A stretch of 64,000 nucleotides of DNA from Ferruginivarius sediminum (GTDB taxonomy: Bacteria > Pseudomonadota > Alphaproteobacteria > Kiloniellales > Rhodovibrionaceae). The stretch is from contig NZ_QPMH01000005.1 in assembly GCF_003344765.1 (NCBI RefSeq), forward strand, positions 1-64,000, in the 5' to 3' direction. The notes below the pieces were generated by a model. It had not been told where the DNA came from. It made no database searches and was given only the letters and a program-made list of their open reading frames with translations. Shown piece by piece: positions 55,337-64,000 of this stretch (the first letter of the stretch is position 1; each line of letters opens with the position of its first letter). Position numbers and translations under genes: made by a program.

Positions 55337-56305
55337 ATGGCGCGCGCGTTCGTCTTTCCCGGTCAGGGATCGCAGTCGGTCGGCATGGGGGTGGAGCTGG
55401 CCGAATCCTTTCCGGCCGCCCGCTATATCTTTCAAGAGGTCGACGAGGCGCTGAACCAGAACCTGTCACGGCTCATGTTCGAGGGACCGGAGGAAGAACT
55501 GACGCTCACCGAGAACGCCCAGCCGGCGATCATGGCCGTCAGCCTGGCCGCCGTGAAGGCGATCGAGGAGCAGGGCGGATTTGCCCTGTCCAGCATGGGT
55601 GAGTTCGTTGCCGGCCATTCCCTGGGCGAATATTCGGCGCTGGCCGCGATGGACGGTCTCACCGTGCCCGAGATCGCGCAGCTTCTGCGGATTCGCGGCA
55701 AGGCGATGCAGGACGCCGTGCCGGTCGGCGAGGGCGCGATGGCCGCCATCATCGGCCTGGAGATGGAGGCGGTGCAGGCCGTCGTCGAAGAGGCCGCGCA
55801 GGGCGAGGTCTGCGAGGCCGCGAACGACAACGCTCCCGGCCAGATCGTCATCAGCGGCCACAAATCGGCGGTCGAGCGGGCCGCCGGGATCGCCAAGCAG
55901 AAAGGCGCCCGCAAGGTCCAGATGCTGCCGGTTTCGGCGCCGTTCCACTGCAGCCTGATGGCGCCCGCCGCCGAGCGCATGGAGGAGGCGCTGGCCGATG
56001 TGGAGATCCAGGCGCCGAACCTGCCCGTGGTGTCCAACGTCACGGCCTATGCGCTGGAATCGCCCGACGAGATCCGCCACCGGCTGGTCGAGCAGATCAC
56101 CCATCCCGTCCGCTGGCGCGAGAGCGTCGAATATATGCGTGACAAGGAGGTGACAAGCATGCTGGAACTCGGCGCCGGGAAGGTGCTGACGGGCTTGATT
56201 CGCCGTATCGACCGGTCGATCAAGACGGCCGCGATCAATGGACCCCGCGACGTCGAGGCCTTTCTTACGGAATTGCACGAATACACGCAGGAACAAGACG
56301 CCTGA
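55337..56305 (+). CDS. fabD: Malonyl-CoA:ACP transacylase
   Basis: Type II fatty acid synthesis enzyme of 322 residues loading malonate onto AcpP. FPGQGSQSVGMG opens the protein, nucleophile S95 is in GHSLGEYSA, and the catalytic histidine is in SAPFHCSLM near residue 208. Ribosome site AAGGAG. First gene of fabD-fabG-acpP-fabF-mltG. Confidence 0.97.
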   Translation: MARAFVFPGQGSQSVGMGVELAESFPAARYIFQEVDEALNQNLSRLMFEGPEEELTLTENAQPAIMAVSLAAVKAIEEQGGFALSSMGEFVAGHSLGEYSALAAMDGLTVPEIAQLLRIRGKAMQDAVPVGEGAMAAIIGLEMEAVQAVVEEAAQGEVCEAANDNAPGQIVISGHKSAVERAAGIAKQKGARKVQMLPVSAPFHCSLMAPAAERMEEALADVEIQAPNLPVVSNVTAYALESPDEIRHRLVEQITHPVRWRESVEYMRDKEVTSMLELGAGKVLTGLIRRIDRSIKTAAINGPRDVEAFLTELHEYTQEQDA

Positions 56306-56359
56306 ACATGCGTCCGCGGGCACGTTCGGGCCGAAGCGAAGAGGGGAAGAGGCGGCAAC

Positions 56360-57094
56360 ATGTTCGATCTGAGCGGCAAGACGGCCCTCGTCACCGGCGC
56401 ATCGGGGGGTATCGGCGGCGCCATCGCCCGCAGCCTGCATGCCCAGGGCGCGCGTGTCGCCCTGTCGGGGACGCGGCGCGAAGCACTGGATGCGCTTGCG
56501 GCGGAGCTGAACGGCGCGGCCGTCCTGCCGTGCAACCTGTCCGACGCCGAGGCGGTCGCCAAGCTGCCGGGGCAGGCGGAGGAAGCGCTGGGCGGGCTCG
56601 ACATCCTGGTCAACAACGCTGGACTGACGCGCGACACTTTGGCGATGCGGATGAAGGACGAGGACTGGCTGACGGTTCTGGAAGTCAACCTGACGGCTGC
56701 CTTCCGGCTGTCGCGCGGGGTCTTGAAAGGTATGATGAAGCGCCGCTCGGGGCGTATCATCAACATCACCTCTGTTGTGGGCGTCACCGGCAATCCGGGC
56801 CAGGCGAATTATGCCAGCTCGAAGGCCGGTCTCATCGGCTTGACGAAGTCGCTGGCGGCGGAGGTTGCAAGCCGCGGCATTACGGTGAACAGCGTGGCGC
56901 CGGGAATGATCGAGACGGCGATGACCGATGCCCTGAACGACCAGCAGCGCGAACGTATCCTCGCCAACATTCCGGCCGAGCGTCTGGGCAAGCCCGAGGA
57001 CGTCGCCGCCTGCGTGGCGTTCCTGGCAAGCCAGGAGGCCGGATATGTGACCGGGCACACCTTGCACGTGAATGGCGGAATGGCCATGATATGA
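56360..57094 (+). CDS. fabG: 3-oxoacyl-ACP reductase
   Basis: SDR enzyme of 244 residues reducing beta-ketoacyl-ACP with NADPH. TGASGGIGGAIA binds the cofactor, NNAG follows, and the S-Y-K triad is in INITSVVGVTGN and YASSKAGL. The C-terminus VTGHTLHVNGGMAM is the usual FabG end. Spacing of 54 bp from fabD. Confidence 0.97.
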   Translation: MFDLSGKTALVTGASGGIGGAIARSLHAQGARVALSGTRREALDALAAELNGAAVLPCNLSDAEAVAKLPGQAEEALGGLDILVNNAGLTRDTLAMRMKDEDWLTVLEVNLTAAFRLSRGVLKGMMKRRSGRIINITSVVGVTGNPGQANYASSKAGLIGLTKSLAAEVASRGITVNSVAPGMIETAMTDALNDQQRERILANIPAERLGKPEDVAACVAFLASQEAGYVTGHTLHVNGGMAMI

Positions 57095-57249
57095 GCGGCT
57101 TTTCCCGTACTTGACAAGGGTGTCGCAAATGCTGGTCACGGGTTGGCAACTGTGATAAGAGGCGGCGCCCATTCAGCGGTGGCGCAGTCGAAAGATGATG
57201 CGGGCGAGTCCCGTGGGGCGATTACATTTACCAAAGGGTCTAAGAGGGC

Positions 57250-57492
57250 ATGAGCGATAACGACATCGGCGAGCGCGTGAAGAAGATCGTTGTGGAACAC
57301 CTGGGTGTCGAAGAGGGCAAGGTCACCGACAGTGCCAGCTTCATCGACGATCTTGGCGCGGATAGTCTGGATACCGTCGAACTCGTGATGGCATTTGAAG
57401 AAGAGTTCGGATGCGAGATTCCGGACGACGCGGCCGAGAAGATCGTGACCGTGAAGGACGCGGTCAACTTCATCCAAGAGCACGCCGCTTGA
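57250..57492 (+). CDS. acpP: Acyl carrier protein
   Basis: Acidic helical carrier of 80 residues. S39 in [12 protein letters not shown] is the 4'-phosphopantetheine site. AAGAGGGC precedes the ATG. The 155-bp gap from fabG is longer than others in the operon and contains a TTGACA (57111-57116) without a matching -10, so an internal promoter is possible. Confidence 0.98.
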   Translation: MSDNDIGERVKKIVVEHLGVEEGKVTDSASFIDDLGADSLDTVELVMAFEEEFGCEIPDDAAEKIVTVKDAVNFIQEHAA

Positions 57493-57556
57493 GCATGTGG
57501 GGCGCCCGGCGCCCCGCTTGCGCGATGCGGGTGGTCATGCCAAGCGTTCGGATCAT

Positions 57557-58822
57557 ATGAGACGAGTTGTCGTGACCGGCCTGGGCCTAGTCACCCCGCT
57601 TGGATGCGGTGTGCCGGCGGTTTGGGACCGCCTCGTGGCCGGGCAATCGGGTATCCGCAGTATCCAGAGCTTCGACGTGTCGGACCTGCCGGCGAAGGTG
57701 GCCGGGCAGGTTCCCCGCGGGGAAACGTCCGAGGGAAACTATAACCCCGACGACTTCGTCGCGCCGAAGGATCAGCGCAAGCTGGACGAGTTCATCGTCT
57801 ACGGTCTCGTGGCCGCGCAGCAGGCGGTGGAGGATTCGGGCTGGAAGCCCGACGACGAGGAGGCGCTGGAGCGCACCGGCGTCATGATCGGCTCGGGCAT
57901 CGGCGGCCTGCAGACGATCTACGAGGGCGCGCTGACGGTGCACGAGCGCGGACCGCGCCGGCTGTCGCCGTTCTTCATCCCCTCGTCGCTGATCAATCTG
58001 GTGTCCGGCCACGTTTCGATCAAATACGGCTTCCGTGGGCCCAATCATTCGGTCGTGACGGCCTGCTCGACCGGCGCGCACGCCATCGGCGACGCATCGC
58101 GCCTGATCGGGCTTGGCGATGCCGACGTGATGGTGGCCGGTGGTGCCGAGGCGGCGGTCTGCCGGGTCGGGATCGCGGGGTTCTCGGCGGCGCGGGCACT
58201 GTCGACCGGTTTCAACGATACGCCGGAGCGTGCCTCCCGGCCCTGGGACAAGGGGCGCGACGGCTTCGTCATGGGCGAGGGCGCGGGGATCGTCGTCCTT
58301 GAGGAGCTGGAGCACGCCAAGCAGCGCGGCGCGCATATCTATGGCGAGGTCGTGGGCTATGGCATGTCGGGCGACGCCTACCACATCACCGCGCCCGCCG
58401 AGGATGGCAACGGCGGCTATCGGGCCATGCGGAATGCGCTGCGCTCCGCCGGTCTCGACCCGGAAAAGATCGGTTATGTGAACGCTCACGGCACTTCGAC
58501 GCCGAAGGGCGACGAGATCGAGCTTGGCGCCGTGAAACAGTTGTTCGCCGACCACGCCTACAAGCTCCGCATGTCGTCGACGAAGTCGGCAATCGGTCAT
58601 CTTCTCGGCGCCGCGGGAGCGGTGGAGGCGATCTTCTCCATCCTGGCGTTGAAGCACGGGATTGCGCCGCCGACGCTGAACCTGGACGATCCCTCGCCGG
58701 GTTGCGGCGACGTGAACCTTGTGCCTTACAAGGCGCAGGAGTTCGAGGCGGAGTACGCGCTGTCCAACTCCTTCGGGTTCGGCGGCACGAACGCAAGTCT
58801 GGTCGTCGCCGCCTACCACTGA
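57557..58822 (+). CDS. fabF: 3-oxoacyl-ACP synthase II
   Basis: Condensing enzyme of 421 residues. The catalytic triad is Cys in TACSTGAHAIGDA, His in NAHGTSTPKGD and His in KSAIGHLLGAAG; the C-terminal SNSFGFGGTNASLV is typical. ATG 57557 begins the invariant RRVVVTGLG start. Follows acpP by 64 bp. Confidence 0.97.
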   Translation: MRRVVVTGLGLVTPLGCGVPAVWDRLVAGQSGIRSIQSFDVSDLPAKVAGQVPRGETSEGNYNPDDFVAPKDQRKLDEFIVYGLVAAQQAVEDSGWKPDDEEALERTGVMIGSGIGGLQTIYEGALTVHERGPRRLSPFFIPSSLINLVSGHVSIKYGFRGPNHSVVTACSTGAHAIGDASRLIGLGDADVMVAGGAEAAVCRVGIAGFSAARALSTGFNDTPERASRPWDKGRDGFVMGEGAGIVVLEELEHAKQRGAHIYGEVVGYGMSGDAYHITAPAEDGNGGYRAMRNALRSAGLDPEKIGYVNAHGTSTPKGDEIELGAVKQLFADHAYKLRMSSTKSAIGHLLGAAGAVEAIFSILALKHGIAPPTLNLDDPSPGCGDVNLVPYKAQEFEAEYALSNSFGFGGTNASLVVAAYH

Positions 58823-58829
58823 GCGTGGG

Positions 58830-59819
58830 GTGTCCGTGAAGCGGCTGCTGGTCGCCGCGACCTTCCTGATCGCTACCGCGATCGTTGCCGCGGGTTTCGT
58901 GTACTCATGGGGAAAGGCCCGGTTCGAATCGCCGGGTCCCCTGGAGACGCGGACGATCGTATTCATTCCGCCCGGATCGGGCTTGGAGAGCATTGCCGAG
59001 ACCCTGGCACGCGAAGGCGTGATCGCGCGTCCGACGATTTTCATCTGGGGCGCGCGGCTGACCGGCAAGGCCCGGCAACTCAAGGCCGGCGAGTTCGCCT
59101 TTCCCGCCCGCGTCAGCCCCGAGCGCGCGCTGAACATCATCGTTTCCGGCAAGACCGTGGCGCGGAAACTGACCGTGCCCGAGGGTCTGACCAGCGCGGA
59201 GGTCGTGGCGCTGGTGCGGGAAGCGCCTGTTCTTGTCGGCAAGGTGGAGAGTGTGCCGCCGGAGGGCAGCCTGCTGCCGGAAACCTACCACTACCGCCGT
59301 GGCGACTCGCGCGTGGCCCTGATCCGGCGGATGCGGGAGGGGATGGACGCGCTGCTCGCAGAGTTGTGGCCCGGTCGGGCCGATGACCTGCCGTTCGATA
59401 CGCGGCATGAAGCCGTGACGCTGGCGTCAATCGTCGAGAAGGAGACGGCGGTTCCGGACGAGCGTGCCTTGGTGGCGAATGTGTTCGTCAACCGGCTACG
59501 GCGTGGCATGCGGCTCCAGTCCGATCCCACCGTGCGTTTTGCATTGACGGAAGGCAAGGAACCGCTGGACCGGCCGCTGACCCGTGGCGACCTGGACCTT
59601 GAGCATCCCTTCAACACTTACCACGCCGGCGGCCTGCCGCCGGGTCCCATCGCCAATCCCGGCCGCGCCGCAATAGAGGCGGTGTTGCACCCGGCCGACA
59701 CCGATTTCCTTTACTTCGTCGCCAACGGAGACGGCGGCCACGCCTTCGCCAGGACCCTGCGCGAGCACAACCGCAACGTTGCGAAATGGCGTCGGGTCAG
59801 GGACGACCGGTCCAACTAA
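58830..59819 (+). CDS. mltG: Endolytic murein transglycosylase MltG
   Basis: Inner-membrane anchored YceG-like lytic transglycosylase of 329 residues that sets glycan strand length. One N-terminal helix (LLVAATFLIATAIVAAGFVYSW), a LysM-like segment and the catalytic ASIVEKET with essential Glu, then QSDPTVRFAL and GLPPGPIANPGRAAIEA. Start GTG 58830 (or GTG 58836) lies 8-14 bp after fabF. The stop overlaps the convergent SDR gene by 4 bp. fabF-mltG order is widespread. Confidence 0.94.
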   Translation: MSVKRLLVAATFLIATAIVAAGFVYSWGKARFESPGPLETRTIVFIPPGSGLESIAETLAREGVIARPTIFIWGARLTGKARQLKAGEFAFPARVSPERALNIIVSGKTVARKLTVPEGLTSAEVVALVREAPVLVGKVESVPPEGSLLPETYHYRRGDSRVALIRRMREGMDALLAELWPGRADDLPFDTRHEAVTLASIVEKETAVPDERALVANVFVNRLRRGMRLQSDPTVRFALTEGKEPLDRPLTRGDLDLEHPFNTYHAGGLPPGPIANPGRAAIEAVLHPADTDFLYFVANGDGGHAFARTLREHNRNVAKWRRVRDDRSN

Positions 59820-60589
59820 CCCTTCTCCGGCAAGCGAGCCAGAAGCCTGTCCGTCAGCCCGGGGGGCAGCGCGGCCAGGAGCCAGACGGCTGCCCAGAGG
59901 CGCCAGGGAAAGACGATGCGTGCCTTGTCGCGGGCCAGGCCACGGCGGATGATGCGGGAGGCCTTGTCGCTGTCCATAAGCAACGGCATCGGGAATTCGT
60001 TCACGGCCGTCATACGCGATTTGACGAAGCCGGGGCAGATCACGTTGACGGCAATGCCTTCCGCCTTCAGGTGCGCGCGCAGTGATTCGCCCCACACGCG
60101 CACCGCCGCCTTGCTGGCACAGTATGCGGGCGCGCCGGGGAAGCCGCGGAATGCGGCAAGCGAGGAGACGATGGCCACCTGGCCCCGGCGGCGCGGCCGC
60201 ATGCGCTCGACCGCCGGCAGCACGGTATTCACCACGCCGTCGATGTTGATGGCGAAGATGCGGCGCACCTGGGCGTCGCTTTCCCCGCCCTGGCCGGTCC
60301 CGGCGGAGACGCCTGCGTTGGCGACGACCAGTTCCAGCGGTGCGTGGTCGTCGACCTCTGCGATCCAGTCGGCCATCGCCACGCGATGAAGCACGTCCAC
60401 GTGGCGGCTGCGCACCTCGGCCCCCAAGGCGCGGCAGGATTCGGCCACCTCGTCCAGGCGCCGCCAGTCGCGGCCGCTGAGCGCCAGATGAACGCCCGGC
60501 GCGGCATAGCTTTGCGCCAGGGCGGCGCCGATGCCGCTGGACGCGCCGGTGATGAGGACGGAACGGGGATTCGAATTGCGCAGTGTCAT
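59816..60589 (-). CDS. Short-chain dehydrogenase/reductase
   Basis: Classical SDR of 257 residues: TGASSGIGAALA cofactor motif, NAGVS, catalytic Ser in IVSSLAAFRGFPG and YCASKAA. The C-terminal segment IVFPWRLWAAVWLLAALPPGL is hydrophobic and might touch the membrane, as in related DltE/YqjQ-like SDRs. Substrate unknown. Convergent with mltG and divergent from yicC. Confidence 0.88.
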   Translation of the reverse strand: MTLRNSNPRSVLITGASSGIGAALAQSYAAPGVHLALSGRDWRRLDEVAESCRALGAEVRSRHVDVLHRVAMADWIAEVDDHAPLELVVANAGVSAGTGQGGESDAQVRRIFAINIDGVVNTVLPAVERMRPRRRGQVAIVSSLAAFRGFPGAPAYCASKAAVRVWGESLRAHLKAEGIAVNVICPGFVKSRMTAVNEFPMPLLMDSDKASRIIRRGLARDKARIVFPWRLWAAVWLLAALPPGLTDRLLARLPEKG

Positions 60590-60746
60590 GGTGCGACGAC
60601 TGTAGTGCGGCAGTGCGGCGGTTGAAAGACAGGCGGTCAGCGCGTCCCCTGTCTCAACCGAATGCACGGCCTTGTGACACGGCGCATGGCGCGGATATAG
60701 TGCGCGCCCAACCGACCCACCAGCGCCGGATAAGGACCATTCCCGC

Positions 60747-61634
60747 GTGTCAGTTTCAAGCATGACCGGATTCGCCCGCCGCGAGGGCGGGGACGAAACG
60801 CTGACCTGGACCTGGGAAGCGAAAAGCGTCAACGGCCGCGGGCTGGAGGTGCGCTGCCGCGTGCCCGCGGGGAGCGAGGCGCTGGAGGCCAAGGTGCGTG
60901 CGGCGGTGCCCAAGGCCTGCGCGCGCGGCAACGTCACGGTCTCGCTCAACATGGATCGGGGCGACCGGGGCCTGCGGTTGCAGGTGAACCGGCACGTGCT
61001 GGATCAGGTGATCCACCTGACGCGCGAACTTCGGGAAGAGATCGATGCCGCTCCGCCGCGCCTGGACGGACTGCTGGCGATTCGCGGCGTGCTGGAAACC
61101 GCCGAGGAGACGGAGGAGGAGGCCATCCGCAAGGCACGGGAGGCTAGGTTGGAGGCGGATCTGACCGCGCTGCTGGAGGACCTGGTCGAATCGCGCCGGC
61201 TGGAAGGTGGCCGCCTGAAAGAAACGGCAATGGCGCATTTGGATCACATCGCCGGGTTGACGGCCCAGGCGCGCGACTGCGCGGCGGCGCAACCGGAAGC
61301 CCTGCGCGAGCGCCTGCGCCGTCAGGTTTCCGACCTGTTGGAGGCGCAGGCCGGCCTGCCCGAGGACCGGCTGGCGCAGGAGGCCGCGCTGATCGCCAGC
61401 AAGGCCGATGTGCGCGAGGAACTGGACCGCCTCAGCGCCCACGACGCCGCCGCTCGCGAACTGCTGGAAGAGGGCGGGGCGATCGGCCGGCGGCTTGACT
61501 TCCTCTGCCAGGAGTTCAACCGGGAGGCCAATACCCTGTGCTCCAAGGCGCAGGACGTGGAGCTGACGCGCATCGGCCTTGCGCTCAAGAACGCGGTGGA
61601 GCAGTTGCGCGAGCAGGTGCAGAACATCGAGTAG
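60747..61634 (+). CDS. yicC: YicC-family endoribonuclease
   Basis: YicC/YloC family protein of 295 residues. SSMTGFARREGG opens it, VNGRGLEVRCRVP is conserved, and the C-terminal GRRLDFLCQEFNREANTLCSKA is the family signature. Members are stress-linked endoribonucleases (E. coli YicC acts on RyhB). GTG 60747 is used; ATG 60762 is the alternative. yicC-gmk adjacency is typical of Alphaproteobacteria. Confidence 0.93.
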   Translation: MSVSSMTGFARREGGDETLTWTWEAKSVNGRGLEVRCRVPAGSEALEAKVRAAVPKACARGNVTVSLNMDRGDRGLRLQVNRHVLDQVIHLTRELREEIDAAPPRLDGLLAIRGVLETAEETEEEAIRKAREARLEADLTALLEDLVESRRLEGGRLKETAMAHLDHIAGLTAQARDCAAAQPEALRERLRRQVSDLLEAQAGLPEDRLAQEAALIASKADVREELDRLSAHDAAARELLEEGGAIGRRLDFLCQEFNREANTLCSKAQDVELTRIGLALKNAVEQLREQVQNIE

Positions 61635-61680
61635 CAGGGCGCATCGCTGGCCCGCCAACGCGAACCTCGGACAGGACGAC

Positions 61681-62334
61681 GTGCAGGACGGAATCATCAA
61701 GCGGCGCGGATTGATGCTGGTGCTCTCCTCGCCATCCGGGGCGGGGAAGACCACGATCTCCCGCGCCCTTCTGGAGCGGGAACAGAACCTGCGCCTGTCG
61801 ATCTCGGTCACCACGCGGCCGCAGCGGCCCGGCGAGCGGGAGGGCGTGGACTACACCTTCGTCGACGACGCCACATTCGCCCGCATGCGCGAGGAGGGCG
61901 CGTTCCTGGAACACGCGCGCGTCTTCGGCAACTACTATGCCACGCCCCGCGCGGCGGTGGAGGAGGCGTTGAACCAGGGCCAGGACGTCCTCTTCGACAT
62001 CGACTGGCAGGGAACGCAGCAACTGCGGGAATCGGCGCGCGACGACCTTGTGTCCGTGTTCATCCTGCCGCCCTCGACCGAGGAGCTTGCCCGCCGGCTG
62101 CACAAGCGCGCGCAGGACCCCGAGGAGGTGGTGCGCCAGCGCATGGCCAAGGCGACCGACGAGATGAGCCACTGGGCGGAATACGACTATATCGTGGTGA
62201 ACGAGGACGTGGAGGAAAGCGTCCGCCGCGTGACCGCGATCCTGGAGGCCGAGCGTCTGCGCCGCGACCGCCAGACGGGCCTGCGCGACTTTGTCCAGCA
62301 GCTATCGCACCAGGCGGAGAAGGCCGGGGGTTAA
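61681..62334 (+). CDS. gmk: Guanylate kinase
   Basis: Nucleotide kinase of 217 residues making GDP from GMP. P-loop SSPSGAGKTT at 16-25, then SVTTRPQRPGEREGVDYTFV for GMP binding and DIDWQGTQQL. GTG 61681 is chosen because AGGAC precedes it and the sequence fits the N-terminus; ATG 61714 would trim 11 residues. Confidence 0.95.
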   Translation: MQDGIIKRRGLMLVLSSPSGAGKTTISRALLEREQNLRLSISVTTRPQRPGEREGVDYTFVDDATFARMREEGAFLEHARVFGNYYATPRAAVEEALNQGQDVLFDIDWQGTQQLRESARDDLVSVFILPPSTEELARRLHKRAQDPEEVVRQRMAKATDEMSHWAEYDYIVVNEDVEESVRRVTAILEAERLRRDRQTGLRDFVQQLSHQAEKAGG

Positions 62335-62372
62335 GCCGCGCCGGTGGCGCGAAGCCCTCTGACGAGGAACGA

Positions 62373-63299
62373 ATGGAACAATCGCAAGGCCATCACGTGC
62401 ACCTCAAGGTGCCGCAGGCAGCCCTGGAGATTTTCGAGGCGGCGCTGGAAACGCTGGGTGGCGCGATCGTTACCGGCGGACCGGACGAAAACGGCGAGGT
62501 GCCGATCGACCTGTACCTGAGCGAGGTGCCGGACGGGGGCGAATTGGCGTCTCTGATTGCCACGGCCGCCGCGGCCGCGCATGTGCCGGAGCCCGCGGTG
62601 GATAGCGCGCCGCTGCCGGACGTGGATTGGTTGGCGAAGGCCTACGAGGGGCTTCCGCCTATCGTGACGGGGCGTTTTTTTGTTTACGGCCAGCACAACT
62701 TGTCGAAGCCGCGGCCGCCGGGCGCCATCGCCTTCCGGATCGAGGCGAACCAAGCCTTCGGCACCGGCCGGCATGAGACGACGCAAGGCTGCCTGCTGGC
62801 GCTGGAAAAGCTGGCAAAGCGCGGCGTGAACGTCGAGCGGGCGCTGGATATGGGCACGGGAAGCGGCATCCTGGCGTTCGCGATCGCGCGGCTGTGGCGG
62901 GTGCCGGTCCTAGCCGCCGACAACGATGCGCCGTCGATCACGATCTGCCGGGAGAATGCGCGGGACAATTTCGTCGCCCAGTGGGTGCGCGCGGTGGTGA
63001 GCGACGGCTACCGCTCGCGCGAGGTGCGGCACAACGGTCCCTATGACCTGATCTGCGCCAATATCCTGGCCGAGCCGCTGACGGCGATGGCGGCCGATCT
63101 GGAAGCAAACCTCGCGCCCGGCGGCTGGGCGGTCCTCTCCGGACTGCTCGACCACCAGGCGCGGAAGGTTCTGTACCGTCATCTGGCCCAGGGGCTGGTG
63201 CTTTGGCAGCGCCTTCCGGTCGGTGGCTGGACGACGCTTATCCTGCGCAAGCCGGGCCAGGATGCCGGAACTCAGGCCGGGCGCTTGGTCGCTTCCTGA
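62373..63299 (+). CDS. prmA: Ribosomal protein L11 methyltransferase PrmA
   Basis: SAM-dependent methyltransferase of 308 residues that trimethylates ribosomal protein uL11. FRIEANQAFGTGRHETTQGCL is the family signature; ALDMGTGSGILAFAIA binds SAM and ICANILAEPL is motif IV. The last 28 bp overlap the convergent DUF1127 gene. Confidence 0.94.
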   Translation: MEQSQGHHVHLKVPQAALEIFEAALETLGGAIVTGGPDENGEVPIDLYLSEVPDGGELASLIATAAAAAHVPEPAVDSAPLPDVDWLAKAYEGLPPIVTGRFFVYGQHNLSKPRPPGAIAFRIEANQAFGTGRHETTQGCLLALEKLAKRGVNVERALDMGTGSGILAFAIARLWRVPVLAADNDAPSITICRENARDNFVAQWVRAVVSDGYRSREVRHNGPYDLICANILAEPLTAMAADLEANLAPGGWAVLSGLLDHQARKVLYRHLAQGLVLWQRLPVGGWTTLILRKPGQDAGTQAGRLVAS

Positions 63300-63802
63300 G
63301 TGTGGTCCTGGTTGCGGTTCGCCGCCCGGGCGACCAGCTCGGCGGAAAGGGCATCGGCCTCGGCGTTCCGCTTCGGGCTCTTGGCGGGCTTCGCCATGCC
63401 GGCGTGGCGCAGCGAGCTGACCGTGCGGGTGTCGATCTGGCGGATCACGTCGCCGAGGTGGGCCCGGTTCTGGTCGTTCGCCGGGTTCAGCATGGCGTCG
63501 ACCGCCGCCTCGATCCCATGGGGATTGACGCCGATATCCCAGAGCGTGCGGTTGTCGAGCTTGCTGAGCTGGGCGATCGTCGCACGGCGCCGCGCCCACT
63601 TGCGCAGGCGCGCGGCAAGGCCAGTGAACAGCGCCGAAAGGCCGGTGGCACGCACAAGGTAGCGGGCGCCGCGGGCGGTCATGTCGGCGATGGCTTCGCT
63701 CTGCAACTGCCGGGACAGCAGGTAGACGTCGGCACGATCCAGCCGGCGCCCCTCGAACCGCTGCCCGGCCCGTGCGGTCATAGAACTGGTCGCGCGGGTC
63801 AT
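63272..63802 (-). CDS. DUF1127-containing protein
   Basis: A 176-residue protein with a DUF1127 core in the middle (RRRATIAQLSKLDNRTLWDIGVNPHGIEAAV, split here by short flanks). DUF1127 proteins in Alphaproteobacteria are small, basic, RNA-binding regulators; this one is larger, with charged flanks on both sides. AGGAG precedes ATG 63802. Its 3' end overlaps prmA by 28 bp. Confidence 0.8.
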   Translation of the reverse strand: MTRATSSMTARAGQRFEGRRLDRADVYLLSRQLQSEAIADMTARGARYLVRATGLSALFTGLAARLRKWARRRATIAQLSKLDNRTLWDIGVNPHGIEAAVDAMLNPANDQNRAHLGDVIRQIDTRTVSSLRHAGMAKPAKSPKRNAEADALSAELVARAANRNQDHTQEATKRPA

Positions 63803-64000
63803 CGGATATACTCCTGTAGGTTTCGTCGTTGCGGTCTGGTAGCGATATTCGCGGATGGGCTCCAGGCCGACAGCGGGTCCAGAGTCCGGGAAACGGCGAG
63901 CGGTGGATGCCGGAAACCGTCCCCAGCCGTCCGCCGATCCGTGTTAGGAGAGATATAGTCCCTATTTCACAGTTCTGAGAGAGGATTTTTTGCGCTGCAG

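Overview
The window is about 70% G+C, densely coded chromosome of an alphaproteobacterium. The evidence is gene order: rsmA-pdxA-surA-lptD-lptG-lptF beside a divergent pepA, an ArsR-methyltransferase fusion followed by metF and metH, rpsF-rpsR-rplI, and fabD-fabG-acpP-fabF-mltG followed by yicC-gmk-prmA. A Rhodospirillales-like lineage is my inference; the sequence does not fix genus or species. No rRNA, tRNA or CRISPR array was recognised. The only mobile element is the 3' end of an IS110-family transposase at the left edge.

Left part (1-12.8 kb). A four-component ligase-associated DNA-damage module is split in two. A Lhr-like helicase and the PdeM phosphoesterase lie on the minus strand (0.57-3.8 kb). 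The metallo-beta-lactamase exonuclease and ATP-dependent DNA ligase lie on the plus strand (7.9-10.5 kb). Between them sits a copper nitrite-reductase cluster on the minus strand: diheme cytochrome c, monoheme cytochrome c, two-domain multicopper oxidase, NirK and the NO-sensing repressor NsrR. Its gene content matches the ncgABC-nirK cluster of ammonia oxidisers such as Nitrosomonas. Three 23-bp NsrR-type dyads with identical geometry precede the cytochromes, the oxidase and nsrR, so the cluster looks like one NO/nitrite-responsive regulon. A UvrD/PcrA helicase follows.

Middle-left (13-25 kb). Two small helical proteins, a CLC chloride transporter with CBS domains, a MeaB-type GTPase, a SAM methyltransferase, a PiuC-type dioxygenase with an iron-box-like site upstream, and a 26-residue membrane peptide with its own terminator. 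Then comes the methionine cycle operon (SahR-like regulator, metF, metH).

Centre (24-46 kb). Ribosome maturation and outer-membrane assembly genes (rsmA, pdxA, surA, lptD, lptG, lptF), pepA, molybdenum cofactor genes (mobB, moeA, moaD, moaE), pgsA, uvrC, a GNAT acetyltransferase, a CPBP protease, a pterin group (folB plus a FolM/PTR1-like reductase) with msrB, an orphan Pycsar-effector-like membrane protein, a universal stress protein, a DUF6746 exported protein, a MOSC protein and a 47-residue membrane protein.

Right (45.6-64 kb). uvrB, mlaF, mlaE, alr, dnaB (with DnaA-box-like sites upstream), cfa, the S6-S18-L9 operon with a strong terminator, the fatty-acid synthesis operon ending in mltG, an SDR oxidoreductase, yicC-gmk-prmA and a DUF1127 protein. 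Most genes are housekeeping. The unusual content is the NsrR/NirK island inside the ligase module, the microprotein, the Pycsar-like effector and the putative regulatory sites.
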